From IMG/VR virus record IMGVR_UViG_3300046000_007017, positions 1 through 37,972 of that record: DNA of 37,972 nucleotides. One strand, given 5' to 3'. The notes beneath the pieces were generated by a model. That model did no database searches. It was not told the origin of the DNA and saw only the letters and a list, made by a program, of their open reading frames with translations. The DNA comes from a virus. The translations under genes were made by a program, and so were the position numbers. Shown here piece by piece: positions 29,704-36,867 of the stretch. Every line of letters begins with the position of its first letter. Within the stretch, counting starts at the first letter, position 1.

Positions 29704-29886
29704 ATGTCCAAACCAGCACATCAAATCCGAGCCGCCAGAGACGCGGCAGGAATCACCCAGTCTCAGGCGTCCGCCGCGTCCGGCTACAGCGTCAGCGCCA
29801 TCCAGAAGTTCGAGGCCGGTCGCAGGACGCCACCGGCTCGCGCCATCCAACCGCTCATTGCAGCTATCGCCAACGCCCGTCCATGA
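29704..29886 (+). CDS. XRE-family helix-turn-helix regulator (Cro-like)
   Basis: 60 residues from the ATG at 29704; starting at 29692 would add four residues. Almost the whole protein is one XRE DNA-binding domain: QIRAARDAAGITQSQASAASGY as helices 1-2 and SVSAIQKFEAGRRTPPA as the recognition helix region. No C-terminal protease or dimer domain, so Cro-like rather than CI-like. It could control the promoters with the duplicated 29-bp element. It is the only clear transcription factor in the genome. Confidence 0.82.
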   Translation: MSKPAHQIRAARDAAGITQSQASAASGYSVSAIQKFEAGRRTPPARAIQPLIAAIANARP

Positions 29887-30014
29887 AATCAATCATCGAA
29901 CGCCGGATCCACCGGCTCAACGCCGAGTTCGCCGTTGCCCGCCAGCGCGGCCTTGGATCCGCTCCTTTTATCCGTCGCGCCAAATCATTGACCGCCATCT
30001 GGCTCACGCTATGA
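29883..30014 (+). CDS. Small basic peptide
   Basis: 43 residues (MKSIIERRIHRLNAEFAVARQ...), Arg-rich, with ATGA overlaps to both neighbours (29883 and 30011). The tight coupling supports a real gene although no function is visible. Confidence 0.5.
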   Translation: MKSIIERRIHRLNAEFAVARQRGLGSAPFIRRAKSLTAIWLTL

Positions 30015-30112
30015 AACCCATCCTTGCCTTCGCCATCATCGCCTTCGCCGTATGGGCGGAGAACTACTGCGGTTTTGATATCGAGCAAATCCTCAAATTA
30101 ACCATCCCATGA
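30011..30112 (+). CDS. Small membrane peptide
   Basis: 33 residues (MKPILAFAIIAFAVWAENYC...). Residues 3-16 are hydrophobic, a likely membrane anchor or signal. Overlaps both neighbours by four bases. Confidence 0.5.
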   Translation: MKPILAFAIIAFAVWAENYCGFDIEQILKLTIP

Positions 30113-30285
30113 CCCCACAAAACCGCCGCCACGCCGCCATCGAATATGGCAGGCACGAAGCCCTACACTCCCGCCTGGCCGACTGGGACAGCCCCAGCCC
30201 GAGAACCAAAATCGGGATCTGGCTGGCCCTATCCGCCGCCCTCTGGGTCCCGATCATCGCCGCCATCATCATCCTAACCCAATGA
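30109..30285 (+). CDS. Small membrane protein
   Basis: 58 residues. A basic N-terminal half (MTPQNRRHAAIEYGRHEALH) is followed by one hydrophobic segment (IGIWLALSAALWVPIIAAII, about 36-55), so it is probably a single-span protein with the basic half inside. With the preceding peptide it forms a membrane-protein pair of unknown role; superinfection exclusion is one possibility among several. Confidence 0.58.
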   Translation: MTPQNRRHAAIEYGRHEALHSRLADWDSPSPRTKIGIWLALSAALWVPIIAAIIILTQ

Positions 30286-30560
30286 GCATCTTCGACGACA
30301 TCCCGCTCGAGATCGGGACCACTTGGGAATATCCGGGAACACTGATGGAAATCATCGGCTGGGACGCCGCCGCCCAGCGTTACCTCGTCCGCAGGACCTG
30401 CGGGGCGAACATCGAGGAGTTTTGGCGCTCGAGGGAAAAAATCGAGGAGCTTCATGGAAACTCTCTGATGAGCGGTCTGGAGATCACCGAAATCAAATCC
30501 GCCTCGCCTGCCAACACCCGGTTTTTCCGCCGGAAAGAAAAGAACGCCGACGACCAATAA
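30282..30560 (+). CDS. Early protein, unknown
   Basis: 92 residues. Beta-rich start (PLEIGTTWEYPGTLMEIIGWD) like a small SH3-type barrel, then a charged helix and a basic end. No recognised domain. ATGA overlap with the previous gene. Confidence 0.58.
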   Translation: MSIFDDIPLEIGTTWEYPGTLMEIIGWDAAAQRYLVRRTCGANIEEFWRSREKIEELHGNSLMSGLEITEIKSASPANTRFFRRKEKNADDQ

Positions 30561-30564
30561 ACCG

Positions 30565-30807
30565 ATGACCATCACCCCCACATTCCATTTTGTCTGCCGG
30601 CACTGCGGCACCTTCCATTCGATCCCGGGCGAGCGGTCAAAGCTCGCGGACGACGCCGAGGCTAACGGCCAATGGCTGGCAGACGCGCAGGAGGCCGCTC
30701 TATGGGCCGCTGAGTGTCTCGATGACACCTGCCGGAGCTGCATGCCAATTTACCACCGGCAATTCGCGCAGGAAGCTGACAGGCAGGCCGGGGAGGACAT
30801 GAAGTGA
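30565..30807 (+). CDS. Small zinc-ribbon-like protein
   Basis: 80 residues with CRHC (11-14) and CRSC (56-59), a pair of CxxC motifs expected to bind one zinc. The part between is a helix. Such short zinc proteins are common in phage early regions and may bind DNA, RNA or a host enzyme. The reading of the Cys spacing is direct; the role is not known. Confidence 0.6.
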   Translation: MTITPTFHFVCRHCGTFHSIPGERSKLADDAEANGQWLADAQEAALWAAECLDDTCRSCMPIYHRQFAQEADRQAGEDMK

Positions 30808-30902
30808 CGCCGGCCGAAGTGATCGCCAGCTATAGCGACACCGCGCTGCACGGCATCGCCAACACCAGGCGCGCCGACAACCGCTGGGACCAACAATTTT
30901 AG
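30804..30902 (+). CDS. Possible 32-residue peptide with GTG start
   Basis: GTGA overlap with the previous stop, then VTPAEVIASYSDTALHGIAN... to TAG at 30900-30902. Coupling supports it, but it is very short. The 79 bases from 30903 to 30981 before recT hold no gene. Confidence 0.38.
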   Translation: MTPAEVIASYSDTALHGIANTRRADNRWDQQF

Positions 30903-30981
30903 ACGACCGGCAGCGGCTCGCACGGGACGAAATCCGCCGGAGAATTTTGAGAGAAGAGACAGAAACCAACACCAAGAAACC

Positions 30982-31764
30982 ATGAGTATCATCCAGAAAA
31001 ACGACATCAAAAGTCTGATAAATTCAGACGCCATGCGCGAGCAATTCGCCCGTGCCCTTCCGAAACACCTATCGCCGGAACGGTTCGCCCGCATCGCAAT
31101 CACCGCGTTGACGAGGACCCCGAAGCTAGCCGACTGCACGCCAGCCAGCGTCATGAAATGTCTCCTCGACCTGTCTGCCATGGGTCTGGAACCTGATGGC
31201 CGGCGAGCGCACCTGATTCCCTACGGCTCCGAGGCAACGCTCATCATCGACTACAAGGGCCTAGTCGAACTCATCCGCCGATCCGGCGATGTCGTTAGCG
31301 TTCGCGCCGAAACCGTCTGCGAAAAGGACCTCTTCCAATGGACGGACGGAATCGTTAGCCACTCGGTCAACTGGCGGGAAGACCGGGGCAAAATTCAAGC
31401 GGTGTATGCCGAGGCCGTGATGAAATCCGGCGAGAAACAGACTGCGGTTATGACCTGCGCCGAGGTCGATGCAATCCGCCTGAAATCAAGGGCCGGGAAG
31501 AGCGGGCCGTGGGTTGACCACTGGGGCGAGATGGCAAAGAAAACCGCGGTGCGGCGCCTGTCAAAAATGCTGCCGCTGTCATCGGAAATCATGAGTCATG
31601 TTGAGCGCGACGACGACCAGTTCGCCGGGATGCGCGACGCCAACCCGCGCAAAAATCCGTTCGCCGCGCTTCCGATGACCGAGGATGCACCGCAGGCCGA
31701 TCCGCCTGCGGTGACCGCCGAGACGCCAGCCGACGCGCAGGATGGAAAGGAAAGCGCACAGTGA
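30982..31764 (+). CDS. recT: RecT-family single-strand annealing protein
   Basis: 260 residues with the RecT core: SVMKCLLDLSAMGLEPDG, HLIPYGSEATLIIDYKGLVEL and KKTAVRRLSKMLP. It binds single-stranded DNA and pairs complementary strands in phage recombination, working with the exonuclease encoded at 31928. The C-terminus (from about 215) is acidic and Pro/Ala-rich and probably disordered, a usual RecT trait. Coupled by a GTGA overlap to the next small gene. Confidence 0.93.
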   Translation: MSIIQKNDIKSLINSDAMREQFARALPKHLSPERFARIAITALTRTPKLADCTPASVMKCLLDLSAMGLEPDGRRAHLIPYGSEATLIIDYKGLVELIRRSGDVVSVRAETVCEKDLFQWTDGIVSHSVNWREDRGKIQAVYAEAVMKSGEKQTAVMTCAEVDAIRLKSRAGKSGPWVDHWGEMAKKTAVRRLSKMLPLSSEIMSHVERDDDQFAGMRDANPRKNPFAALPMTEDAPQADPPAVTAETPADAQDGKESAQ

Positions 31765-31925
31765 ATCTCTACCTAGACCATCAAATCGAAATCTCTGGAA
31801 TCATCGAAAACCTCAAAGATTCCGAGCGGATCGAGTGGATTCGCCAGCTCGCCCAGTCCTGCGAAACGGAGGGAACCATCACCGTGATTCGTGAAATCGT
31901 CAACAACCCCAAATTGAACGACTAA
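31761..31925 (+). CDS. Small protein between recT and exonuclease, GTG start
   Basis: 54 residues from GTG at 31761 (overlap GTGA with the recT stop). Helical: ISGIIENLKDSERIEWIRQLAQSC. No domain recognised. Its place inside the recombination operon suggests it helps RecT or the exonuclease, by position only. Confidence 0.58.
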   Translation: MNLYLDHQIEISGIIENLKDSERIEWIRQLAQSCETEGTITVIREIVNNPKLND

Positions 31926-31927
31926 CC

Positions 31928-32728
31928 ATGAGAATCATCGAACATGAGCAACGCTCGCCGGAATGGTTTGCCGCCCGGAAGGGGCTGTTCACCGCATCGA
32001 AGGTCGGCATGTTTTGCGCCGAGCCGTTCGCGATTTCCCTAACTGTGGCCGAGATCAAGGCACTACTCGATACCACCGGGGAGCCCTACAAATCGGCCGC
32101 AAAACGCGATGACCTACTGGCCATGCTGCCGAATGCGGAGCAATACATGGGCCTCGTCCCTGCCGCGCAAAACCTGATCGATACAACCCTCGGCGAGGCC
32201 GCTGATGGTGAGGACAGGCCGCCGGATTTGGGCAACTACTGGACGCGCAGGGGCACCGATATGGAACCGGAAGCAATCGCCGCGTATGAGCGCAAAACAT
32301 GTCACACCGTCACCGCAGTCGGCCTTTGCATCCACGACAGCGGGCATTTTGGCGCGAGTCCCGACGGGCTGGTTTATAAGGATTTCAGCAGGCTCTGCGG
32401 CAACGTAATGGTGACGGATGTCATCGTTTCCCACGGGCTGGAGGTCAAATGCCCCGAGGGAAAAGTTCACCTGAAATACCTGCGGGCCGGCACGGTTCCA
32501 GATGAATATCTCTGCCAGGTGCATTGCCAACTCGCGGTGACCGGCTGCGCGTTCTGGGACTTCTTCAGCTACCACCCGAACCTGCCGCCGTTGTTGGTCA
32601 GGATCCAGCGCGACGAGTTCACCGAGCGACTCTCCGCGGGACTAATCGCGCTGGGCGAGGAGAAGCGCAGGCAGGAAAAGGCGCTGGCCGAGGCATGGCG
32701 GGCGGAATTTGAGGAAGGCAAACAATGA
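31928..32728 (+). CDS. YqaJ-type viral recombinase exonuclease with an inserted HeH/SAP-like domain
   Basis: 266 residues. Lambda Red-type nuclease core: RSPEWFAARKGLFTASKVG (9-27), Glu113 in DMEPEAI, Asp146 in GASPDG, Glu172 and Lys174 in LEVKCP, and QVHCQLAVTG (197-206). It digests one strand of double-stranded ends to load RecT. Residues about 37-67 (SLTVAEIKALLDTTGEPYKS ... DDLLAMLP) look like a helix-extended loop-helix (HeH/SAP/LEM) DNA-binding module inserted near the N-terminus, not part of the usual core. Active-site residues look intact. Confidence 0.88.
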   Translation: MRIIEHEQRSPEWFAARKGLFTASKVGMFCAEPFAISLTVAEIKALLDTTGEPYKSAAKRDDLLAMLPNAEQYMGLVPAAQNLIDTTLGEAADGEDRPPDLGNYWTRRGTDMEPEAIAAYERKTCHTVTAVGLCIHDSGHFGASPDGLVYKDFSRLCGNVMVTDVIVSHGLEVKCPEGKVHLKYLRAGTVPDEYLCQVHCQLAVTGCAFWDFFSYHPNLPPLLVRIQRDEFTERLSAGLIALGEEKRRQEKALAEAWRAEFEEGKQ

Positions 32729-33087
32729 AACCAAAAAACAATATGAACGAACTAATTGAAAACATCAAAGCATGGGGAATTGCAAAGGGAATCACCGGCA
32801 TCGATGGCAAGGGCACGCTGTTGAGTCAGCTTTCCAAGACGCAGGAAGAGCTAACTGAGACACGGGACGCCGCCGTGCTCGTCAACTTTCGGCAAGGATG
32901 CCGCTTCTCACAAAGAGAGGTGATGGACGGAATCGGAGATTGCACCGTCACACTTATCCTTGCCGCCGAGCTGGCCGGATTGGATTTTGAGCAATGCCTG
33001 CAATTCGCCTACGACGAAATCAAGAACCGCACCGGCGCGATGGTCGGCGGGCAGTTCGTCAAAGACTCTAACTCAACAAAACCATGA
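32725..33087 (+). CDS. MazG-like nucleotide pyrophosphohydrolase
   Basis: 120 residues, all helical. The metal-binding pattern EExxE (41-45, EELTE) and ExxD (65-68, EVMD; then D72) is that of the all-alpha NTP pyrophosphohydrolases. These hydrolyse nucleoside triphosphates to monophosphates, clearing unusual nucleotides or, in some phages, influencing ppGpp. Since this phage may modify its adenines, nucleotide-pool cleaning is plausible but not shown. ATGA overlaps on both sides. Confidence 0.75.
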   Translation: MKPKNNMNELIENIKAWGIAKGITGIDGKGTLLSQLSKTQEELTETRDAAVLVNFRQGCRFSQREVMDGIGDCTVTLILAAELAGLDFEQCLQFAYDEIKNRTGAMVGGQFVKDSNSTKP

Positions 33088-33281
33088 GAATTACAATCGA
33101 ACCCACCAAGAATCAGGACCATCAAAAACCCGGTCACAAATACCCGAAAGTCGTCATGACGATGCCGGATGATGACCTCGATCTAGCTGAAGTTCTGGAA
33201 TGCCTGGTCACCCCAGCGCTGAACGCCTTTGGATATCGGCTTATCGGAATCCTACATTCAGAAACGGAGTGGCCGGAATGA
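33084..33281 (+). CDS. Small protein upstream of rusA
   Basis: 65 residues (MRITIEPTKNQDHQKPGHKYPKV...), with a helix DLAEVLECLVTPALNAFGY. ATGA overlaps with both neighbours. I have seen short proteins with the same layout next to phage recombination genes, function unknown. Confidence 0.6.
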   Translation: MRITIEPTKNQDHQKPGHKYPKVVMTMPDDDLDLAEVLECLVTPALNAFGYRLIGILHSETEWPE

Positions 33282-33703
33282 TTCATTTCCACCTACCAAT
33301 CGTGCCATCGAAAGTGACGAGCCAGACGAAGCGGCTTGTGATGGTCGGCGGCAAGCCAAGGTTCTTTGCCAAAAAAGACCACCAAAGCGCCGAGAATGAC
33401 CTGCTTCTATTATGCTCCGCGCACGTCCCGTTTTATCCGATCATTGGGCCGGTGATCCTAACTGTGAAGTTCGTGTTTCCATGGAAAAAGAACGAGACAA
33501 AGCGGAACATGGGCATGGGGATTATACCGAACGGAGTGAGGCCGGATTGCGACAACCTCGTGAAGCTTGTCGGTGATGTTTTGACGAAGCTGCGATTTTA
33601 CAAAGACGACGGCCAAGTCTTCGATCTGCGCGTCTCAAAATACTGGGGCGAGAAGGTCGGCATCACCGTTACGATTGAGGAAATGAACCCGGCGAGACCA
33701 TGA
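33278..33703 (+). CDS. rusA: RusA-family Holliday junction resolvase
   Basis: 141 residues from the ATG at 33278; upstream in-frame sequence is a shadow of the previous gene. Family motifs: Asp90 and Asp92 in RPDCDNLVK, then FYKDDGQV (107-114) with Asp110/Asp111, the acidic residues that bind the metal. It cuts four-way junctions made by RecT/exonuclease recombination or replication, preparing DNA for packaging. Confidence 0.9.
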   Translation: MIHFHLPIVPSKVTSQTKRLVMVGGKPRFFAKKDHQSAENDLLLLCSAHVPFYPIIGPVILTVKFVFPWKKNETKRNMGMGIIPNGVRPDCDNLVKLVGDVLTKLRFYKDDGQVFDLRVSKYWGEKVGITVTIEEMNPARP

Positions 33704-33933
33704 ACGACACACCGACATACGCAATGCTGGCCGATATGAGAGATCGAGCATTGTTCGCTGAAGGCGAACTAACCACCATAACCGCACAGCGGGACAGTCT
33801 GGCGGAGGCATGTCGTTTACTCATGGCAATAGTTGGACCACTAGAAAAGAATACATGGGCAACAGATAATCAAATTGATCGAGCATACAACGCTGGAAAA
33901 CAAGCCCTCGCCACCAACCAACCAAAACCATGA
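33700..33933 (+). CDS. Small protein, tandem duplicate A
   Basis: 77 residues. The first 23 residues (NDTPTYAMLADMRDRALFAE in the core) are nearly the same as in the next gene. A coiled-coil-type helix (TTITAQRDSLAEACRLL) follows, then a different end with AYNAGKQAL. Function unknown. Confidence 0.6.
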   Translation: MNDTPTYAMLADMRDRALFAEGELTTITAQRDSLAEACRLLMAIVGPLEKNTWATDNQIDRAYNAGKQALATNQPKP

Positions 33934-34000
33934 GCGACACACCGACATACGCAATGCTGGCGGATATGAGAGATCGAGCATTGTTCGCTGAAGGCGAACT
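33700..34000 (+). repeat. 71-bp direct repeat pair at the starts of two adjacent genes
   Basis: 33700-33770 and 33930-34000 differ at only two positions (5 and 33 of the unit), one of them silent. Spacing 230 bp. It should allow deletion of one gene by recombination. Confidence 0.92.
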
Positions 34001-34271
34001 TTCCGCCATGACCGAGCAACGGGACAATTGCCAGCTTGAACTCCAAATAGTCATCGAGAGGCTAAAAGGTCGGCGGCACCCAGATGATAACGGAATGAGA
34101 TACGAAGGGGAGGTCGACGTTAAATCCATCATCGCGCAGCGGGACAGGCTGGCAGTGGCTCTTGAGCGTATCTTGGAATACAAAGGCAGATTTGCTGAAG
34201 AAGATCCAGAGAGCATCGCGGTTGAAGCACTCCGATACCTAACCAACTTTCCCCAGACCCCCGCTAAGTAG
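33930..34271 (+). CDS. Small protein, tandem duplicate B
   Basis: 113 residues. Shares the N-terminus of the gene before it; 33930-34000 matches 33700-33770 in 69 of 71 bases. The rest is a different coiled-coil-like region (CQLELQIVIERLKG, IIAQRDRLAVALERILEYK). The pair arose by duplication of the start region or of a whole gene followed by divergence. The 96 bases after the stop (34272-34367) hold nothing recognised. Confidence 0.6.
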   Translation: MSDTPTYAMLADMRDRALFAEGELSAMTEQRDNCQLELQIVIERLKGRRHPDDNGMRYEGEVDVKSIIAQRDRLAVALERILEYKGRFAEEDPESIAVEALRYLTNFPQTPAK

Positions 34272-34367
34272 CGAAGGGCCGCGCCACGCTAGTTCCGTCC
34301 AGACACTCTAACCGGGGTGGTTCGGGTTGGACTGGCGGGCAGGGAAATAACTGAAAGTAACAAAATT

Positions 34368-34565
34368 ATGACAACAACACTCTGCTTCACATGCCACGAG
34401 GATATTCCCGTGGAAGCTAAACAATACGCCGCGACATTCGCGGGCATGCAACGATTCATCTGCCGCGACTGCGCCGAGGGAATCCACGACGGAAATCAGG
34501 TTTTTGCCAAGCTCGGCGTCGTCGGCGAATTTTTGGGAGCTTGCAAAGATAACGAAACATTATGA
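34368..34565 (+). CDS. Small zinc-finger-like protein
   Basis: 65 residues from the ATG at 34368 (MTTTLCFTCHEDIPVEAK...). Two CxxC pairs, CFTC (6-9) and CRDC (34-37), should bind one zinc, a ribbon of 24 residues between pairs. C-terminal helix. No known partner; ATGA overlap with the DnaA-like gene downstream. Confidence 0.62.
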   Translation: MTTTLCFTCHEDIPVEAKQYAATFAGMQRFICRDCAEGIHDGNQVFAKLGVVGEFLGACKDNETL

Positions 34566-34900
34566 CAACAAAGACAGCACCACTATTCAAATTTATCGTC
34601 GCCGCGTCAAACGCCAGCGGGATCGCGGAAGAATACATCCTTAAACCGTCGAAGGAATCGCGGTCGCAACGTGGCGAAAAGCTCTACTTTCTAGCGTGCC
34701 GCCTGCGATGGCTGGCCTGCATTTATGCCCACGAGAAAGGCATGACACGGGCAGAGATTACACAAGCCGGTAAGTTCCATTCTGCGACTGTTTATCAGGC
34801 CGGGGACAAACTCCGCGAGATGAAGGAAAACAAGCCGCTCTGCCGGATGCTGCGGGACATCATGGGCGAACTGGCCGCGATGGACGGGAGGAAACTATGA
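34562..34900 (+). CDS. DnaA domain IV-like DNA-binding protein (first of two)
   Basis: 112 residues. SGIAEEYILKPSKESR then LYFLACRLRWLACIYAHEKGMTRAEITQ and FHSATVYQAGDKLREM follow the order of the DnaA C-terminal DNA-binding domain (helix, long helix, then the TVxxAxxK signature helix), though divergent. There is no ATPase domain. It may bind the phage origin or compete for host DnaA boxes. The similarity is pattern-level only. Confidence 0.55.
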   Translation: MTTKTAPLFKFIVAASNASGIAEEYILKPSKESRSQRGEKLYFLACRLRWLACIYAHEKGMTRAEITQAGKFHSATVYQAGDKLREMKENKPLCRMLRDIMGELAAMDGRKL

Positions 34901-35079
34901 ACCAACTATTACGCCGCGAGCGCCTGGAATCCGCACTGTTTACCCTGTCAGCATGGGCGCTGAACGAGGCCAAGCATGGGAGCGATGTGGACAGGCCGCT
35001 GGCGAAGCTGGAACGCTCGGTCGCGGAGATCCGGGGCAGCGTGGACCGGGCCGGGATGAGTGACGGGAGGAAGAAATGA
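34897..35079 (+). CDS. Small helical protein in the replication operon
   Basis: 60 residues (MNQLLRRERLESALFTLSAW...), two charged helices and a basic end. ATGA overlaps on both sides, so co-translated with the replication genes. No domain recognised. Confidence 0.58.
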   Translation: MNQLLRRERLESALFTLSAWALNEAKHGSDVDRPLAKLERSVAEIRGSVDRAGMSDGRKK

Positions 35080-35876
35080 ATTGGCTCAATATCGAAGTCG
35101 CCACAATCCGCCGCCCCGAATACGTCGGATCAGACCCATGCCACCGAGCGACGTGGTGGAATCTCATGGCTTATTGCGCCGAGCAAGAGAACAGCGGGGT
35201 GATCGATGATTGCGGGGAATGGAAATGCCGCCGGTGGCAGCAGACCTGCGGCGTCACGAAGGACGAGGCCGAGGGTAAATGCGATCTGTGGACCTTTTCC
35301 GGCGGGATTTTAACGCTTTGGGGTTACCCGGTGGAAAAGGAAAACGAGGTCAAAAAAAATCGAGAAAAAGGAAAACTTGGAGGCAGTGCCAAAACCCAAG
35401 CCAAAACCCAAGCCGCGAGGGAAAACGGCGCGAAAGGCGGAAGACCTTCTGCGAAATTGCTTACTGCCGCAACAGATTCAGAAAATAACCCAAGCCAAAA
35501 CCCAAGCCAAAATGAAAATAACCCAAGCCAAAACCCAACGGAAGAGAAGAGAAAGGAAAAGAAAGGAATAGAAAGGAAAAGAAGAAAAGAAAAGAGCGCG
35601 GGCGAGCCGCTTGTTATTTCTCGAAAAAGCGGATCGATCGATGATTTGAAGTCATTCTGCCGGGAAATCGACATGCCCGAGGCCGACGGTGAATCGATGT
35701 TTTACCACTGGACGGCCAACGGCTGGAAAAACGGATCTTGCCCGGTGCGCGACTGGCAGGCCGGAATCCGAAAGTGGAAATCGCAAGGCTGGCTCCCGAG
35801 CCAGAAAACCGCGCCGGGGCAAAAACCCGCGCACCGAAAAAACGAATACCCTCAGGAAATGCTCGAACTACCATGA
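35076..35876 (+). CDS. Phage replication initiation protein (O-like organisation) carrying the candidate origin
   Basis: 266 residues. Residues 1-95 (NWLNIEVATIRRPEYVGSDP ... LTLWGYPVEKENE) form a compact Trp-rich domain that I associate with phage and prophage replication proteins, probably a winged helix. Residues 95-180 are low complexity: Lys/Gly/Gln then repeated NPSQN and a Lys/Glu/Arg run. Residues 185-266 are a C-terminal domain (LKSFCREIDMPEADGESMFYHWTANGWKNG) of the type that contacts the helicase loader. The loader gene overlaps its end. The linker DNA contains direct repeats and a purine tract, as in lambda O, making origin function likely. Confidence 0.68.
   Translation: MNWLNIEVATIRRPEYVGSDPCHRATWWNLMAYCAEQENSGVIDDCGEWKCRRWQQTCGVTKDEAEGKCDLWTFSGGILTLWGYPVEKENEVKKNREKGKLGGSAKTQAKTQAARENGAKGGRPSAKLLTAATDSENNPSQNPSQNENNPSQNPTEEKRKEKKGIERKRRKEKSAGEPLVISRKSGSIDDLKSFCREIDMPEADGESMFYHWTANGWKNGSCPVRDWQAGIRKWKSQGWLPSQKTAPGQKPAHRKNEYPQEMLELP
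35389..35539 (+). repeat. Candidate origin iterons inside the replication gene
   Basis: The 12-mer CCAAAACCCAAG occurs at 35389, 35401, 35495 and 35528 (last base C in the final copy), with additional AACCCAAG cores at 35487 and 35520. They form two clusters, 35389-35412 and 35487-35539. Confidence 0.8.
35540..35596 (+). other. Purine tract next to the iterons, possible unwinding region
   Basis: 57 bases of A and G with a single T at 35569, directly after the last iteron. It encodes a Lys/Arg/Glu run. Its A-richness and strand asymmetry match the AT-rich arm beside iterons in lambda-type origins. Confidence 0.65.
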
Positions 35877-36541
35877 ACCCAAACGAACTTATTCAAAATC
35901 TCGATGCGCTCATCGCAGCCGCCCCGGATGAAATCCTGCCGACCGCGGAGCAAATCGCCGCCGCCGAAGAGCAACGCAGGATCAAATTGCGGGACGCTAG
36001 GGCGTGGCAAGCCCTCGGTTCGCGTACTGGGTGGCCCGAGAAGTATTTGGACGCGGTAAAAACCCCTCCGCATGGGCAAGAATGGCTTGTGGCGTTTGAC
36101 ATCGCCGCCGAAAAGGTCCGAAAAAAGGGAATTGTCGTCCTTTACGGCAAAAGAGGCGGCGGCAAAACCCGGATGGCGGCAGAGCTGGCAGTCGTCGTCG
36201 GCGGTTCGCAATATCGAACGGCGATGCGGTTCTTCCTTGAGGTCCGGGCGACCTTCCGCCGGGACGCGATGCGCTCCGAAATGGACGTTATTGACGAGCT
36301 GGCGATGGCGCCGCTACTCATCCTTGACGAGATCCAAGAGCGTGGCGAGACGGCTTTTGAGGACCGGCTTCTCACCCACGTCATCGATGCCCGCTACGCC
36401 GCGATGAAGCCCACGATTCTGATAGCCAACTTGGCCAAGTCGGATTTGGCCGAGAGCCTCGGGAAATCGATTGTGGACCGTGCCCGCGAAAATGGGAAAT
36501 CCATCGAGTTCACTTGGGAGTCTTACCGCAAACAGCCATGA
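35873..36541 (+). CDS. DnaC/IstB-like helicase loader ATPase
   Basis: 222 residues from the ATG at 35873. AAA+ core: Walker A GKRGGGKT (92-99), Walker B LLILDE (148-153), sensor 1 TILIANL (181-187) and a likely Arg finger at 203/205 (VDRAR). The first 80 residues are helical and may bind the replication protein or the helicase. It should load the host replicative helicase at the phage origin. ATGA overlaps with the initiator upstream and the DnaA-like gene downstream. No phage-encoded helicase or polymerase was found, consistent with host recruitment. Confidence 0.87.
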   Translation: MNPNELIQNLDALIAAAPDEILPTAEQIAAAEEQRRIKLRDARAWQALGSRTGWPEKYLDAVKTPPHGQEWLVAFDIAAEKVRKKGIVVLYGKRGGGKTRMAAELAVVVGGSQYRTAMRFFLEVRATFRRDAMRSEMDVIDELAMAPLLILDEIQERGETAFEDRLLTHVIDARYAAMKPTILIANLAKSDLAESLGKSIVDRARENGKSIEFTWESYRKQP

Positions 36542-36867
36542 ACCTAACCAACCCAACCGCCAAGCTGGCCGAGCGCGCATGCGCCATGACCGGCATTTCA
36601 AGGGAGCTTGTGTTTTCACCCGACAGAAGCGGGCGCGTGCCGTTGATCCGCTTTGCCGCTTGGCACATTGCCAGAAAAGCCGGATGGACATTGCACGATT
36701 TAGCCGCAGTATTTCGCAGAGATTACGGGTCAGTTATCCACGGATTGAAAGTCTCTGAGGATTTGCTGGAAACAGATCCGTGGTTCCAGCAGCTAGTCAG
36801 TCAGCTTTTGGAAAAACCAAAAGCCCGTAAATCAAAATCTAAGCCAAAAACAAAACAAACAACATGA
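36538..36867 (+). CDS. DnaA domain IV-like DNA-binding protein (second)
   Basis: 109 residues from the ATG at 36538. CAMTGISRELVFSPDRSGR, then RFAAWHIARKAGWTLHDLAAVF and RRDYGSVIHGLKVSEDLLE follow the DnaA C-terminal domain closely: the DYGSVIHG motif corresponds to DHTTVLHA of DnaA, which contacts the DnaA box. No ATPase domain. A basic KPKARKSKSKPKTKQ tail could add non-specific DNA binding. Likely binds the phage origin or host DnaA boxes to redirect initiation. Confidence 0.78.
   Translation: MNLTNPTAKLAERACAMTGISRELVFSPDRSGRVPLIRFAAWHIARKAGWTLHDLAAVFRRDYGSVIHGLKVSEDLLETDPWFQQLVSQLLEKPKARKSKSKPKTKQTT

Noticed and set aside
34272-34367. Possible tRNA or terminator between the duplicate pair and the zinc protein
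   Set aside because: It contains tRNA-like words (GGTTCGGGTT) and short inverted pieces, but no cloverleaf or stable stem with a T-run could be built.
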